Shown: piece by piece, positions 23,167-35,515 of the stretch
How the letters are laid out: the number at the start of each line of letters is the position of its first letter
Numbering within the stretch: position 1 is the stretch's first letter
DNA from: Microglena sp. YARC
Taxonomy: Eukaryota; Chlorophyta; Chlorophyceae; Chlamydomonadales; Chlamydomonadaceae
Assembly (NCBI GenBank): GCA_022414725.1
Contig: CM039462.1
Coordinates: 15,632,268 to 15,696,267 of the forward strand
Direction of reading: 5' to 3'
Length of the DNA stretch: 64,000 nucleotides
Notes under the pieces: model-generated
Databases searched by the model: none
What the model was told of the DNA's origin: nothing
The model's input: only the letters and a program-made list of their open reading frames with translations
Made by a program: the position numbers and the translations under genes

Positions 23167-23694
23167 GACTGACAGCGCCGCGGTACAGTGATGAGGGGAC
23201 CAGGCCAGGTCCACTGCGTTCCATCGTTCACTGCGAGGGGTGTGGAGTAAGGAGTTGCGATAAATGAGGGAGATAAGGTCTGGTGGCCGGCGTTTAATGA
23301 GCCTGAAACCCTGTACAGACTGACAGCGCCGCGGTACAGTGATGAGGGGTCCAGGCCAGGTCCACTGCGTTCCATCGTTCACTGCGAGGGGTGTGGAGTA
23401 AGGAGTTGCGATAACTGAGGGAGATAAGGTCTGGTGGCCGGCGTTTAATGAGCCTGAAACCCAGTACAGACTGACAGCGCCGCGGTACAGTGATGAGGGG
23501 TCCAGGCCAGGTCCACTGCGTTCCAGCGTTCACTGCGAGGGGTGTGGAGAAAGGAGTTGCGATAACTGAGGGAGATAAGGTCTGGTGGCCGGCGTTTAAT
23601 GAGCCTGAAACCCAGTACAGACTGACAGCGCCGCGGTACAGTGATGAGGGGTCCAGGCCAGGTCCACTGCGTTCCAGCGTTCACTGCGGGTTGA
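23167..23694. repeat. 151-bp tandem repeat, ~3.5 copies
   Basis: Units starting GACTGACAGCGCCGCGGTAC begin at 23167, 23318, 23469 and 23620, exactly 151 bp apart and almost identical. The array starts at the edge of the retroposon copy. Short ORFs here are repeat artefacts. Confidence 0.9.
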
Positions 23695-23956
23695 GGGAAG
23701 TTAATGAAGGATGCCTACGGTGATAAAAATTGATCTGCCAGCCTTGATATAGCCCTACGTACTGCAGTACGGTTACTTTTTTACCTCGGAAAAGTGACAT
23801 TCCCAAGCCGGTTTCAAAACAGTCTGCAAATCAATATGCAAAATCTGTGTTGCTACTTCGGCACTTCGCACTCATTGCTCTCGTCTCGAATGTCTCTTAA
23901 CCCGAAGCCCACGCCATTTTCAATCTCCATCTGCGCAACGGATGTCTCAGCCTTAA
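23695..23956. other. Spacer, no gene seen
   Basis: Mixed sequence between the 151-bp array and the next retroposon tail. Nothing recognised. Confidence 0.4.
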
Positions 23957-25942
23957 AATTTTTTTTTTTTTTTTTAGTTGTGAAAGGATTTTCACCCCAG
24001 GAGGTGGGTCTCCCGACACAAACCAGCGACACGGAGGATTCAGTTCGAATGGTGGTGCCACTCCTACAATATGCAAAGTAGGCGCACTTATATGGCGCCT
24101 ACTTTTTTTTATGCCTACTCGTGCCTACTAGTAGCAGTCCCGTAGTCCCGCACGCGCCGCTGTGGTTTCGTGGTTTTGATGGTGGAGGGGTCAGACCTGG
24201 ACGGTTTCTTAGCTTCATATTTTGCCGAATGGCTTATTTCTCTGTTGTCGCAAGTCAACCCTCAATTCGAGATGAAAATGTAGCCGAAGGACATGAAGAA
24301 GCTATCAGCGCAAGCTGGGGCGAAGCAGGTGAGCACTACCTAACCTTCTTTCAGCACCTTTCGGCACCTCCAACTTTCTCAAATCCGATCTTTTTCGGCT
24401 TCCGCATCTTTGGCGCAGCTTCTTGAGCTTCGCAACCTCCTTCAATTCGTTGCGGGGCGTGCGGTATGCACCTGGCGACTTTTCACTCCTCTGGCCGACC
24501 TCAATTTCGACAGCCTTTTTCTCACTCTTTCCTCCATACGTTTCTGTGTTCTTGTGCTCGTCTTAAAGCGCTCAAGGAAACGCATCTGCCTATACCTTTT
24601 CTTTGGGTCGAGGCTCGGTTTTTGCAAAAACGCCAGGTCAACACCTTTCCCTCAGCCTTATATCCTGTGGCCTTCTTTCAGCTCCTTTCAGCACCTTTCC
24701 CTCTGCCCTTATGGGGGAGCAGTAGGCCCGTTCAGCTCATGGTTCGATGTTTTTTTGTGGGTATGTGGATTTTGAGAGATACCAACCCACGACCAAACGA
24801 ACATTCACCACTACCCCTGTTGACCACGGCAGACAAGCTCCCTGCCATGGTCGTTAGAGGCGGAATCAAGGAGACATAACTAGAGAACCACCCGAGGGCA
24901 GAAATCCGACAGTACTTCCCTACAAGGTTTGCTTAGGGCCAGGACGCCAAAATACTGAGGAATCGAACCTCACCACCCCCTTCCTACTCTCGCAAGTAGG
25001 GTCGATACAGCAAGGGTACTGTAGATCACAAGGGATGTAGAACACACCACATTTGTAACTCAGCCTGCGTGTCCTGCGATCTAACGCCGCCCCCTAACCG
25101 CTAAGGTAAACCTCGGCAAGCCAGGAAAAGAGCAATCTCCAGTGGAACTATGGTCTGGGCGATTTTCGCGCCCAAACCGGTCTATTTGGGCGAATTTCAC
25201 GCCCAGACCAGGTGGTTGTGTGTGATGTGGTGGGGGAGTGAGGGGTGTGTTGTGAAGGTATGGGTGGGTGGTAAGTTGTAAGAACGTGTGGTGATGGGGG
25301 GAGAGTGTGTGGTTATGTGTGATGTGGTGGGGGAGTGAGTGTGGTTTAGGTGGTGAAGAGGGAAGGTGTGAGTGTGTGTGTTTGGAGGGGATTTACTGGC
25401 CCAGACCGGTCTAGGCGACTCGCACGCCCTGGCCAGGGTTGTGGTGGTGGGGTGGGGGTGAGGGGTGCAATGTGAAGGTTGGTGGTGGTTTGTAGAAAGA
25501 ACGTGCTGTGATAGGGGGGTGAGTGTGGGGTTATGGGCGGTGTGGTGGGGGAGTGAGATTGTGGGTATGGTGGTAAAAAGGTGTGTGTGTGTGGGGGGGG
25601 AGGGGGGGGGAGTGTTTGGCTGTGTGAGGTTGAAGAGGAGTGATAGAGGGGGAAAGTGTGTGTAGGTGGAGCGTTAGGCTGTGGGCAAGGAATAAGGGAG
25701 GAGAAATGAAGAAGTTGAAAAGAAACTTTGACCACAGGAGGAAGCATACCTAAGCATACCTTAGAAGGTCTAAATAGGAGGTGCCGGGAAAAGGGGGTGA
25801 AGGAGTAGGGCAGAAAAATCAATTCAACGGGAGCGAGGTACGAGCTCCACGGCAATCACGTCTTTAGGCGTGATTGCGGAAATTTCGCAAATCCTGAAGA
25901 GGGTGTGGGGGGATTGATGTGCGAATAATTGTGTAGACTGTC
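23957..25942 (-). mobile_element. Poly(A)-tailed retroposon, copy 2, with 0.7-kb insert
   Basis: A T run at 23957-23975 (poly(A) on the minus strand), then the same sequence as copy 1. It is interrupted after 24088 by about 0.7 kb not present in copy 1, resuming at GAGAGATACC (24774). Homology ends near TTGTGTAGACTG (25942), the same point as in copy 1. Confidence 0.55.
24089..24773 (+). other. Insert in retroposon copy 2, possible captured exon
   Basis: Contains one exon-like frame from ATG at 24230 (MAYFSVVASQPSIRDENV, continuing to SWGEAG) ending at a good donor GTGAGC near 24329. The following sequence has repeated CTTTCAGCACCTTT blocks. I do not recognise the protein. It could be a captured gene fragment or chance. 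Confidence 0.25.
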
Positions 25943-26238
25943 AGAACTACGAAATTGGGATATTTCCAGCTCGCTCCTTCCTATCGTCTTGAATTTCCAA
26001 GCATTCCTTGCCCTTCTCGTCTTATCATCTAGAGCATCATGCAAAACCATGTAACACTCCAATCAAATGCAAATCCCTTACAGTCAGGTTTGTCCCTCTT
26101 TTCCAACTACATTTTAAACACAGAGACCTCCTGGCGGCTTATTATTATAATTGTATCATTAAATAAGCACTATAGCACGAACTCAGTGCTCCCATATGTA
26201 AAACGATTGTTTGGGGTTCAGTTCATCAATGCTATTCT

Positions 26239-26312
26239 TTTAAGCCCTTCATGTCACGGTTGTGCAAGTCCCTTAGCCTATTTGGCCTACCCCTGGACTG
26301 TAACATACACTC
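26239..26312. mobile_element. Harbinger-family fragment
   Basis: CTTCATGTCACGGTTGTGCA followed by GCCTATTTGGCCTACCCCTG matches the interior of the Harbinger element at 20650-20700. Confidence 0.55.
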
Positions 26313-26363
26313 TAACAGTGGTTTGTGTACCTGTACTAATTACAGGTACACAAACCACTGTTA
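26313..26363. repeat. Perfect 23-bp hairpin
   Basis: The arm TAACAGTGGTTTGTGTACCT+GTA (26313-26335) and its exact reverse complement (26341-26363) are separated by CTAAT. It directly follows a Harbinger-like fragment. Role unknown. Confidence 0.9.
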
Positions 26364-26458
26364 AACTAGTGTAAACACAGTGCTAACCCATGGAGGGTCG
26401 ATCGCGAAGCACTTTTCCAGTAATACTTTGGGCGGTCTTCGGCCTGCCTTCAGCACTT

Positions 26459-26535
26459 TTTTAGATGTGAAAAGATTTAACCCCAGGAGGCAGGTCTCCG
26501 AACTCAAACCAGCGACACCGAGACATTCTTTATAT
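26459..26535 (-). mobile_element. Fragment of poly(A)-tailed retroposon 3' end
   Basis: TTTTTTAGATGTGAAAAGAT followed by CCCCAGGAGGCAGGTCTCCG aligns with the tail-proximal parts at 21880 and 23970. This is a diverged third copy of the 3' end. Confidence 0.55.
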
Positions 26536-26569
26536 TGAAAGGGTGCATTATGGGTGGGTGAGTGCGCAT

Positions 26570-26766
26570 AGCTTTTCATTTCAGGAACGAGCAGCAGCTT
26601 CAAAGCAGCTCCCCTGGCTTGCTACCCAGCTAATCCTATTGCAACTTAGTGCAACTGGAGACTGACGTATTTAGCTTTCCAGCACTCATGAATTCTTGGG
26701 TCTTAGCCCAGTGGCTGGCTCATGAAGCTGCCCAGAAGCTGCTTCTTGTAGCCGAAAAGAAAAGCT
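26570..26766. mobile_element. MITE of the CAGCTTCTAGGCAGCTCC family, diverged
   Basis: Left AGCTTTTCATTTCAGGAACG then AGCAGCAGCTTCAAAGCAGC; right GCAGCCCAGAAGCTGCTTCT-like inverse then GAAAAGAAAAGCT. Length about 197 bp, like the copies at 764 and 988. The TSD is not clear. Confidence 0.55.
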
Positions 26767-26947
26767 AAGGGGTGTGAGCCACAGAGATGCAGAAAAGGGT
26801 GCCGAGGACCCCATATTTTTTCACTTTCCCCCACTTTTTCAACGGTTTCGGGGCCTACGACCAAATCGGAAACGATTAACAGCTTGCGCCTCCCCAAATA
26901 CGTTTTGATGGCCCCCCGCCGAGGACCCCCAACATTTGCAGTGTTGC

Positions 26948-27037
26948 TTATGCAGGCAACTTCCATCCCTCAAAGTCTTGTTGGCAGTTGATGTCAAACA
27001 ACTTGGTGGGCACTTTCTGGTAGAAGGCAACAGCAGC
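26948..27037 (-). CDS. Probable terminal exon of an unrecognised gene (minus strand)
   Basis: On the minus strand, an acceptor TTCACTCTATGCAG is followed by a 90-nt frame, AAVAFYQKVPTKLFDINCQQ then DFEGWKLPA, ending in TAA at 26948-26950. I do not recognise the family. The case for a real exon is the clean acceptor, phase 0, and the fact that four further copies of acceptor plus the first ~12 codons lie upstream (on this strand) with conservative changes. Upstream exons were not identified. Confidence 0.4.
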   Translation of the reverse strand, partial: AAVAFYQKVPTKLFDINCQQDFEGWKLPA

Positions 27038-27179
27038 CTGCATAGAGTGAACGGGTGAAAACGATGGTGACAGATTTTATGAGGTCCATAAATACACATT
27101 TTGATATTATAATAAGATAAATGATTCTAACTTCAATTATGGATGTTAATTGACTCTATATTTTATATTTACATTGGCA

Positions 27180-27870
27180 ATGTACAATTTGGTGGGCACT
27201 TTCTGGTAGAAGGCAACAGCAGCCTGCAGAGAGTGAACGGGGAAACATGATGGTGAAAGATGTTTAGGGTTTAGGGTTTAGGAGGGTTCTGGGAGTTCTG
27301 GGAGGTCCATAAATACACATTTTGATATCATTTAAGATTATTTATTTATTTGAAGTATGGATTTGTTTTGGGGACCTGATTTTATCGACCCTCATTTTAA
27401 ATGTATATTGGCTATGCCAAACAATTGTTGGGTACGTGCTGGAAGAAGGCAACAGCAGAAGGCAGAGAGTGATCGGGGTAAGACGATCCTTCCAGATTTT
27501 ATGAGGTCCAGAAACATCAATTTTAAATTATTACAGGATAATTGATTCCAACTTAAATTATGGATTGTTTCTCGACTCTAGATTTTACATTTATATTGGT
27601 GCTGCACAATTTGGCGGGCACTTGCTGGTAGAAGGCAACAGTAGGCTGCAAAGAGTGAACGGGGTAAGACGATTCTTTAATATTTCATGAGGTCCACAAC
27701 ATCAATTTGGGTATTATTACAAGAAAATTATTATAACTTCAATTATGGATTGTTTATCGACTCAAGATTTTACATCTATATTGGCAAAACATTTATATGT
27801 ACAATTTGGCGGGTGCTAGGTGGTAGAAGGCAACAACAGGCTGCAAAGAGTGCAAGGGGTAAGATGATCC
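27180..27870 (-). repeat. Tandem copies (~190 bp) of the acceptor and exon start
   Basis: Four copies, at about 27185-27245, 27415-27480, 27605-27665 and 27805-27865, each reading on the minus strand CACTCT(T/C)TGC(AG) then (A/P)(A/T/V)VAFYQ-VPAKL-like codons. AT-rich intronic sequence separates them (ATTATGGATTGTT..., TTTACATTTATATTGG). Two copies keep the CAG acceptor with PTVAFYQQVPAKL and PVVAFYHLAPAKL. Confidence 0.6.
27265..27284. repeat. Interstitial TTTAGGG repeats
   Basis: TTTAGGGTTTAGGGTTTAGG, almost three units of the Arabidopsis-type telomere repeat, lies between two exon-start copies. Confidence 0.8.
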
Positions 27871-27944
27871 TCATGATGTTCATAAGCCCCCCATTGACTC
27901 CGACAAGCCGCGGGCACGTTTGGAAAGCCAGGAGGGAAGCAGTA

Positions 27945-28495
27945 AAAATGTAATCATCATCATCCTCATCATCACCACCACCACTATAATCATCACCACC
28001 ACCACCATCACCATACTCATCACCACCATAAATCACCACCACCACCACCACCACCACCATAATCATCACCACCACCATAATCATCACCACCACCACCACC
28101 ACCATAATAATCATCACTACCACCACCACAATCATCATCACCACCACCACCACCACAATCATCCACCACCACCACCATCACCATACTCATAACCACCACC
28201 ACCACCACTATCATAAATTCATAATCATCACCAATACCACAACTACAATCATCATCATCACCACCACCACCACCACAATCATCCACCACCACCACCATCA
28301 CCATACTCATAACCACCACCACCACCACTATCATAAATTCATAATCATCACCAATACCACAACTACAATCATCATCATCACCACCACCACAATCATCCAC
28401 CACCACCACCACCACCATAATCATCACCACCACCACCACCACCATAATCACCACCCACACCACCATAATCATCATCACCATCATCAATGATCTAA
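27945..28495. repeat. CAC/CAT trinucleotide-rich satellite
   Basis: About 550 bp of CACCAC and CATCAT units, including a ~120-bp block present twice (about 28140-28260 and 28260-28380). His/Gly/Val-rich open frames are artefacts. Confidence 0.9.
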
Positions 28496-29121
28496 GGCCA
28501 TATGTTAAAAAGGGTATGTGCAAGATGTTGGGAGGCATAGTAGCGACATGATTGTATGTTGGTATGAGTAATAAACATGGATAGACATATAAATGTAAAT
28601 GTAAACATGGATATACATACAAATATAACTATACGTGTAACCTTGATATAAATATACATTAACAGCTAGATATTGGTGTCTCACCTGTTGGATGCGGCGA
28701 TCGAAATACCACTGTAAATACCAATGTAATTATAAATGAAAGCCGCATTTCCCACACAGTAGTGGGAGAAATGGAGTATTCAGACGCTCGACGCAGGATT
28801 CCGCAGGACGCCTTCATATTTCAAATATCCGTATACCCCCGGGCAAAACCAGGAGTAATCACCGCCAGTGTTTCTAGCAGTACTGTCCTGCCCGGTATTT
28901 AATCAAGTGCACAGTCACCAGGGGCACTAAAATTTTGGTGCCCCAAGCTGCCTAAGCCTTGATCTTTACCAGCTTTTCGAGTTCGAATACCATGCGCGCG
29001 CATGGAAACCGGCGGCAGGAAGCCTGCTCCCTCCAAGAACGCCAAGAAGCCGACCCAAGCCTCAAGAGTCCAAGCCGGGTGACTCCCTCCCCTCCAGATC
29101 TGTGACATCTGGATCCAAGCG
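28496..29121. other. Spacer upstream of LINE copy B
   Basis: AT-rich GTAAATGTAAACATGGATA-like repeats to about 28670, then mixed sequence. No gene recognised. It is not shared with the flank of LINE copy A. Confidence 0.4.
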
Positions 29122-30858
29122 CGGTTCTCGATGGTGATAGGAGACAGATGCTGGACTCGGGCTCTGGCTGCATGGTTTATTACAATGCACCCAGACAGGT
29201 CTGTGGCTCGAGCCCTTGCAAGGTTCCCAAATCCCAAACCTGCCTTGGAAGAGATAGAGGACTTCCCTCCGTGCAGTCATGCGCTAGTCCAAGCTCAAAC
29301 GCGGTAGCAGAGAGCGCGAACAAAAACCCTGGTACTCCTGGTAGTAGCCATTCTCCAGTATGTACCATGCATGCGGACGGGAAAGTTCCTCTTGAGGCTA
29401 ACCCCAGGGGCTGGCTCTAGAAGCTGCTGCTCGTTGCTGAAAAGAACAACTATGGCCAACAGCCCAACGCATACCCAGCAATGGACCATCACAAATCTGC
29501 GCTTGAGAAACGTTAACTTTTGAACGACATGGGAATTGGACACTGTCAGTCAAATAGTCAATCGCAAGGTAAGGGCTCGTGCATTTCATTTGTATTGTTG
29601 GAAGACCCCCGTCGGATGTATGGACCACAAATAAAGTGCGGTACAAAGTACGATAAGACCAGGCAAAAAATGTGTAATTATAGCACAAAATCGGACATTT
29701 GATGCTTTTTGTCACGATATGAAGGCTTTGTGAGTACATTTAAGCATTCGTAATAACTAGAAGGCGGTGTCACACCAGTCCGGCTTCTGAAAGTCTGGAT
29801 GCTAGGGACTACACCATTCGAATTTCCCATGTTACCTTCTCGCTACTCATTCTCCTTCTTAGCATTCGCGTAGCGCATTCGCATCCTCCTGCGTCTGCGC
29901 TACCGAATGATACCACCTGCTCTCTGTTTCGTGCAGTTTTGGTCAACTCTCCCCGAAACTGCAACCAAACAGGAGCTCATGCTTCCGCAGAGGCGATGCT
30001 GCTATCGAAGTGGCTGTCTTCAACATCTGACGCGAGTCGCAGCAATCGCTGTGATCGCAGGGTGATGTGCGGTTATTTTGGTCGGCTGCACCTCTGGGCA
30101 GTCGGAAGTATGAATTTCCGGACAGAATGCGCCTCTCCCTGGACTTCCCAACAGGGGGATGCAAAGCGCGTATCCCTGGTGCATTCTTGATGGTCGCTGC
30201 CAGGAGCGAAGGCTCCATGCAATCGAGAAAGCCTACTAACGAACACTTTCCCCCTCCATGCAGGTACCCAGGACAGCTACCTGCTTTTTCGAACGCGGAC
30301 CTTCCCACCGAGCGTCACATTACCCTTCTGAACGCGGACCCGCACACCGATCGTCATAAACGACTCCTGGCAACTACCACAAATACTAAGGCCTCATCAC
30401 TCGAACAGCTCAAGCGCGACACAACTTGCCCAATCATGTACAAAATTAGCCCCCGGCCGCACAAGAGTTGCATAAGCAAGGAGAGTCGAAACAAGAAAAG
30501 CCGAAGCAGGGTAAGATCCATACTAGCGGCTCTGCGAATATAGAACACCGCCTTGCTACCAATTCCAACCTAACGCGACCATGCGATCAGGGCAATGCAG
30601 CGAACTCAGATCACCAACCTGCCGCCAGGACCCACATGAGACGATTTCCCAACCATGCAACCATGCGACCAGGTGACCATGCCAACACCCAAAATCTAGA
30701 TCACCAACTTGCTGTCAATACCCACCTGAAGAGACCATGCCACCTTGCAATCATACCATCGTACGACCCTTCACACACAGCATGCCCCCACCAAAAAGTC
30801 ATCATCATAATAAACACCAAGTCTCCTCCCAAAGGAGCACAAGCCTCTCTCCAAAAGA

Positions 30859-31155
30859 GCACAAGTCTTCCTACAAAGAAGCAACAAGCCTCATTACAAA
30901 CGAGCACAAGTCTTCCTACAAAGAAGCAACAAGCCTCATTACAAACGAGCACAAGTCTTCCTACAAAGAAGCAACAAGCCTCATTACAAACGAGCACAAG
31001 TCTTCCTACAAAGAAGCAACAAGCCTCATTACAAACGAGCACAAGTCTTCCTACAAAGAAAGCAACAAGCCTCATTACAAACGAGCACAAGTCTTCCTAC
31101 AAAGAAGCAACAAGCCTCATTACAAACGAGCACAAGTCTTCCTACAAAGGAGCAA
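30859..31155 (+). repeat. 45-bp tandem repeat inside LINE copy B
   Basis: Six to seven units equivalent to the array at 8225. One unit carries an extra A (AAAGAAAGCAAC), shifting the frame. Confidence 0.85.
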
Positions 31156-32044
31156 CAAGCCTTCCTCCAAAGAAGCACAAATCTTCCCCCAAAGAAGTAA
31201 CAAGCCTTCCCACAAAGAAGCTAAAGCCCCTCTCCCCAAAAGCATCCAGTAGAGTAGGCACCCTGGCCCAATATGTACACCATGTGCAACCTAGTGTGAT
31301 CAGAGGATGGCCCAAAGACACTCCTGGGTAAATCCATACCTGAGCATGTGCCCTCATGGTGATACCATTTCTAGTATTTTTCGGTGGTGGCCTCACTCCC
31401 TATGCCTCAGACGCATGGGCCCAGGGCTCATACTATGGAACATTATAATAGCGGGATGGGCATTAATCACCACATGCATCTACCTGACCCTGCCAGACTG
31501 CCCCCCCCCTACCCTAAACAGAGCTACTAGACGTAGACAGGGAAGAGGCAGCAAGGCTTTTATCTATAAGGCACGGAGATGCTCATGTAAGAAAGACGTG
31601 GTCCCCTGCCGCCCCCTGCCTCATTCATCGGAACCTCCATGCTATTATATTACCTCCCGGTAACCACCTGCTTGCATTACCTCATGACTCCCCAGGTCAT
31701 CACCAGCCTCATACACCTCACCATCCTCACTAGCCTAATTACACCTCAACCCGCTTGCCTGCCCCCCTCACCCCACCTGTAGAGGAAGGGGTCAGACCTC
31801 GCCCCCACTCCATACCCCCCTACCCCCGCCCCACCCCTCATACTGGAACCTCAAGTATTCGACCTCTGCCAGGCCCCACTCAATGAATAGCCAACTTGGG
31901 GGTCCCCAGGCCACCAACAGCCTCCCCACCCAGCCATCCCCACCAGCCTAAACACATCCAGATCCAACTGCCCACCCCCCCACCCCACGTGTAGAGGAGG
32001 AGACCAACCCCCTCTCCCCCTCCCTCCTTCTCCCCTCCCAACCC

Positions 32045-33270
32045 CACCCTCCCATACTGGAACCCCAAGCATATAATTTCTGCCCAGTCCCACGCCATTA
32101 AATACCTTACCTAGGAGGTCCGTACATAGAACCCCTAGCTATCCTCGCATACGCTGATCACCTCCACACCAGCCGCCGTAGAATTAGGGACGAGCACTAC
32201 ACAACTGGACACGGCCAGGGCAACTTCTCAGTCCCCCTGCTTAGCTCCTTCCTGCATCTACACCACCCCATTGTGGGCATCCTCACCCCGTTGTATAACC
32301 CCCCTTACACCCCTGCTCAGCTTCCCCTTCCTAACCATGGACACCGAGAGACATACCCCAAGGCATCATGCCGGGCAGCACAAAGGAACAGATATTAGAG
32401 CGCCTCACCCCCACCAGGCATGCATACTCAAACTCAGCACGGTATTTGGCCATGCAGCCACAATCAAACACTTCCAGGGTGAGTGGTACTTGATAGACTC
32501 TCTCAAACACCAACCCATTCTCCTGAACACCCCTCGTAAGATGGGCGAGCATCCAGGGCCACAACCTATACACTACAAACCAGGACAACCCAATGAAGCA
32601 ATGGCTAGATCACAACCCCATCAACCCTATGGAGGAGGACCTCCCCGGAGGACCCCATGGAGGAGGACCAAGCCACCACCCCCACCCCCGCCGTACAAAA
32701 CAACCCCAGACCACCCACCGCACCAATCTCCCATTGGGAACCCCAAATCGACTTCCAACTGCCTATCACTCCATCAACATTTACCTGGGGTACAAAAGCT
32801 CTTGATCTTGACGAAATCCTAGACTTTTCTGTAAAATTAGACACTCATGTGCGCAACTATACGTGCCAACAATGGACCCTAGAAGGGCACTATGACAGTC
32901 TCACTGGTAACTATTCTAGCAATCTTATTAATTTCTACCTTTCTTCCAACAAATCTCACCTTGGCCTCCTTACTAAGCACACAAACCCAAGATACATTCC
33001 CCACCATATTTGCCCCCACACAGAAATCGCAGGGACTTCACTGACCTACTCTGAAGGTATCATGCTGGGCAGCTCACAGATGCAGATCCTACAAACGCAT
33101 CCCTACCAACTGCTCTTGCTTCCTCCTACATTATCACTCTGGATATGGACATGCTAAGGCCATTTAAGCAACTGGACGGTGAGTGGTGGATATGAACTCT
33201 GAAGCCCCTATCCCCTGAAGCCTCCTGACTGGGCAACATCTTCAAGGCACATTTACACCCTTACAGACAC
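32045..33270 (+). pseudogene. LINE ORF1-like region with two protease-like domains (copy B)
   Basis: Counterpart of 9420-10640. Domain 1 with CHAIN-like Cys-His start followed by YLGGPYIEPLAILAYADHL, then GQGNFSVPLLSSFLHLHHP in an open frame, MPGSTKEQILERLTPT, and the GHAATIKHFQGEWYLIDSL block. Domain 2 with INIYLGYKALDLDEILDFSV and GYGHAKAIK...GEWW. Comparing A and B lets most indels be assigned to one copy or the other. Protease function is inferred. Confidence 0.55.
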
Positions 33271-33750
33271 ATCTGGACTACCCTGCCCTCAACTTTTCCA
33301 GCCTGAAAATTTACTATGAACCAAACAACCCAACTCAAACTATCATTATAGACCTACCTACCCACTCTTACTCACAATGCTACCGACTCCTCAGACCAGA
33401 TAGTTCTTACAGACCAGATGGATCTTACAGACTCCTCACAACTTCAACAACTTCTCTCAGACCTTCCACACCCTACAGATCACATTCACCCTGCAGATCC
33501 TACAGAGCCCCCAGCTCCTACAGAAACTGTAGACCTTGTCTCTGATGATGAGGAGCCTCCCAAATCTAAGAAACCTAAAAAGAACCTCTACCCGTTGCAA
33601 CCCTACTTCCCTCCACTCAAACTCTACACATAAATCACCGACCACCAAAAACACACCCAGGGATACAACTCAAACCTCCCAAGACTAACCTTCCTATCCC
33701 TACTAGACCTGCCATACCCGACAGCAACAAGATGCGCCAGAGCAGGATCT

Positions 33751-34590
33751 TTGGAGCAGAACCTCCTACCAAGAAAACCTACTCCCCCCAGACTCACCAC
33801 AAAAACCCTTCCAACGAAAAGAATTAAAATAACCCACACTACCTCATATCCTGTTCAACAGCAGCAAACTGCACTCTATCTCAACACTAACATTATCACT
33901 TCCAACTGCAGAGGCATCTTCTCATCCTGGGAAACACTCTACGACCATATTCGAACTAATGAGCCAGACATTGCTATTCTCACCGAAACAAAACTCACCT
34001 CTAACAACACAGGTATAATTAATATGATCAAACAAGACCTATCTGACTACCACTTTCATCACAGCAGCAAAACCATTAAGCAAGCTACCAATGCAGACAA
34101 ACATTGTAACCCGCTCAGCTGGAGTTATCACACTTATAAAAAAAGACTCTTACTACACATCCAATTAAAACATGAAGTCCCCACTGACATAGCTGGTCAT
34201 CTCACTCATCAAACTATTAACAACACTACCCACATTTTAGGCGTCTACATGCCCTGCAATGACCCTGCCAAAAGAGCCCGAATTTATGAACACATTCACT
34301 ACATTATATCCCAAAACCCCTCTCATCACTATATTGCAGGGGAGCACTGGAATGCAGCCTACTACCTTACTGATAGAAGCAACACAATCAAGCACCTGGA
34401 GGACCAGCCCCACTATCAACACCTTAATAAATATCCAATTCACATTCAACCGTCACCACGTCCCCACACTTACTCAGACAACACTTCTACAGTAGCAGGA
34501 TAGATGACATCATTCTCATCAACCCCCAACTGCAACCACGGTGACAGAAAACTGCACACCAAATGGGAGATACACTGGACCACTTGACCC
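33751..34590 (+). pseudogene. LINE APE-type endonuclease domain (copy B)
   Basis: A 250-codon open stretch (33751-34503) holds SNCRGIFSSWETLYDHIRTN, DIAILTETKL, THILGVYMPCNDPAKRARIY and then AGEHWNAAY, where copy A has GGDWNAAY, so the catalytic Asp is lost here. The frame breaks before the SRIDD and DHLTLE motifs. It is therefore probably inactive unless the difference is a sequence error. Confidence 0.8.
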
Positions 34591-35515
34591 TGGAACAACA
34601 CATTACCTCCTCTCTCTTTCCCCTCCTAACCTTGACATACCACCTCACAATCCAACACCTCAACTGCAGCTTCCTCTCAAGCAACAAGACATGGCCAAAG
34701 CTAAAGAAGCCATCTCTAATCAATTTTCTCCATCCAATTCCAGCACAGCCACATTAACATAGATAAAGCCTGGACTATAACACAAAACTTTACTGGGAGA
34801 AGATAAAACATCTGCACACATTCAATCTATTAGACAAGAACTCAAAGCCACCATACCAGAAGACCTTAACAGCATGACAAATCATCTCATGGTCACTCTT
34901 CACCAAGCTCTCTCCATCATGACTGACACCTGCCCTACCAAGCCTAGTACACCAGGCACCTTCCTGCCAAGACAAACTGCCAAAACCTACAGAAGACTTA
35001 ACTACCATATTAAACACATTAAAGCACTCCGAACAGCTTCCAACCACCTTGACCAACAACAATACATGGAACTTAGAAGCACACCTCACACGGCAGGCAC
35101 ATACTCACCTACCACTAAAATTAAAATACAACAGCACTTTCAAAATTTACTCCTCTCTGACTATTGTCTCTCCTTAACTGCTGATATTAAATAAAGTATT
35201 ACAGAATTACGTCACATGGAGGTTGCACTCAAAGAGGAGAGAGCAACCGCCTCCATTAAGAAATTACCGACGTCGCCTCAGTACACAAGCACGACAAACT
35301 CACAGGTATATTTTCTCTCCTGAAAATCACACACACACACCCACTGCTCTACTGGACGCATCCACACACACACTCAGCACTAGCACCCAGGGTCTCCTGG
35401 AAGTTATGACTAAACATATGGGAAAACTCATGTCACCTCCCACTCCACCCATCTCAGATGACTATACACGACACGCCACCCCCCTCCATGGGAAATACAC
35501 ACAGACAAATACCAC

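Noticed and set aside
23055..23684. Repeated small ORFs reading RSERWNAVDLAW
   Set aside because: Follow the 151-bp tandem repeat; no homology or start-site logic.
27776..28622. His-rich and Val/Gly/Asp-rich ORFs
   Set aside because: Trinucleotide CAC/CAT repeat read in different frames.
28899..29420. ORFs overlapping the start of LINE copy B
   Set aside because: They cross the duplication border and match no LINE domain; likely 5' UTR sequence.
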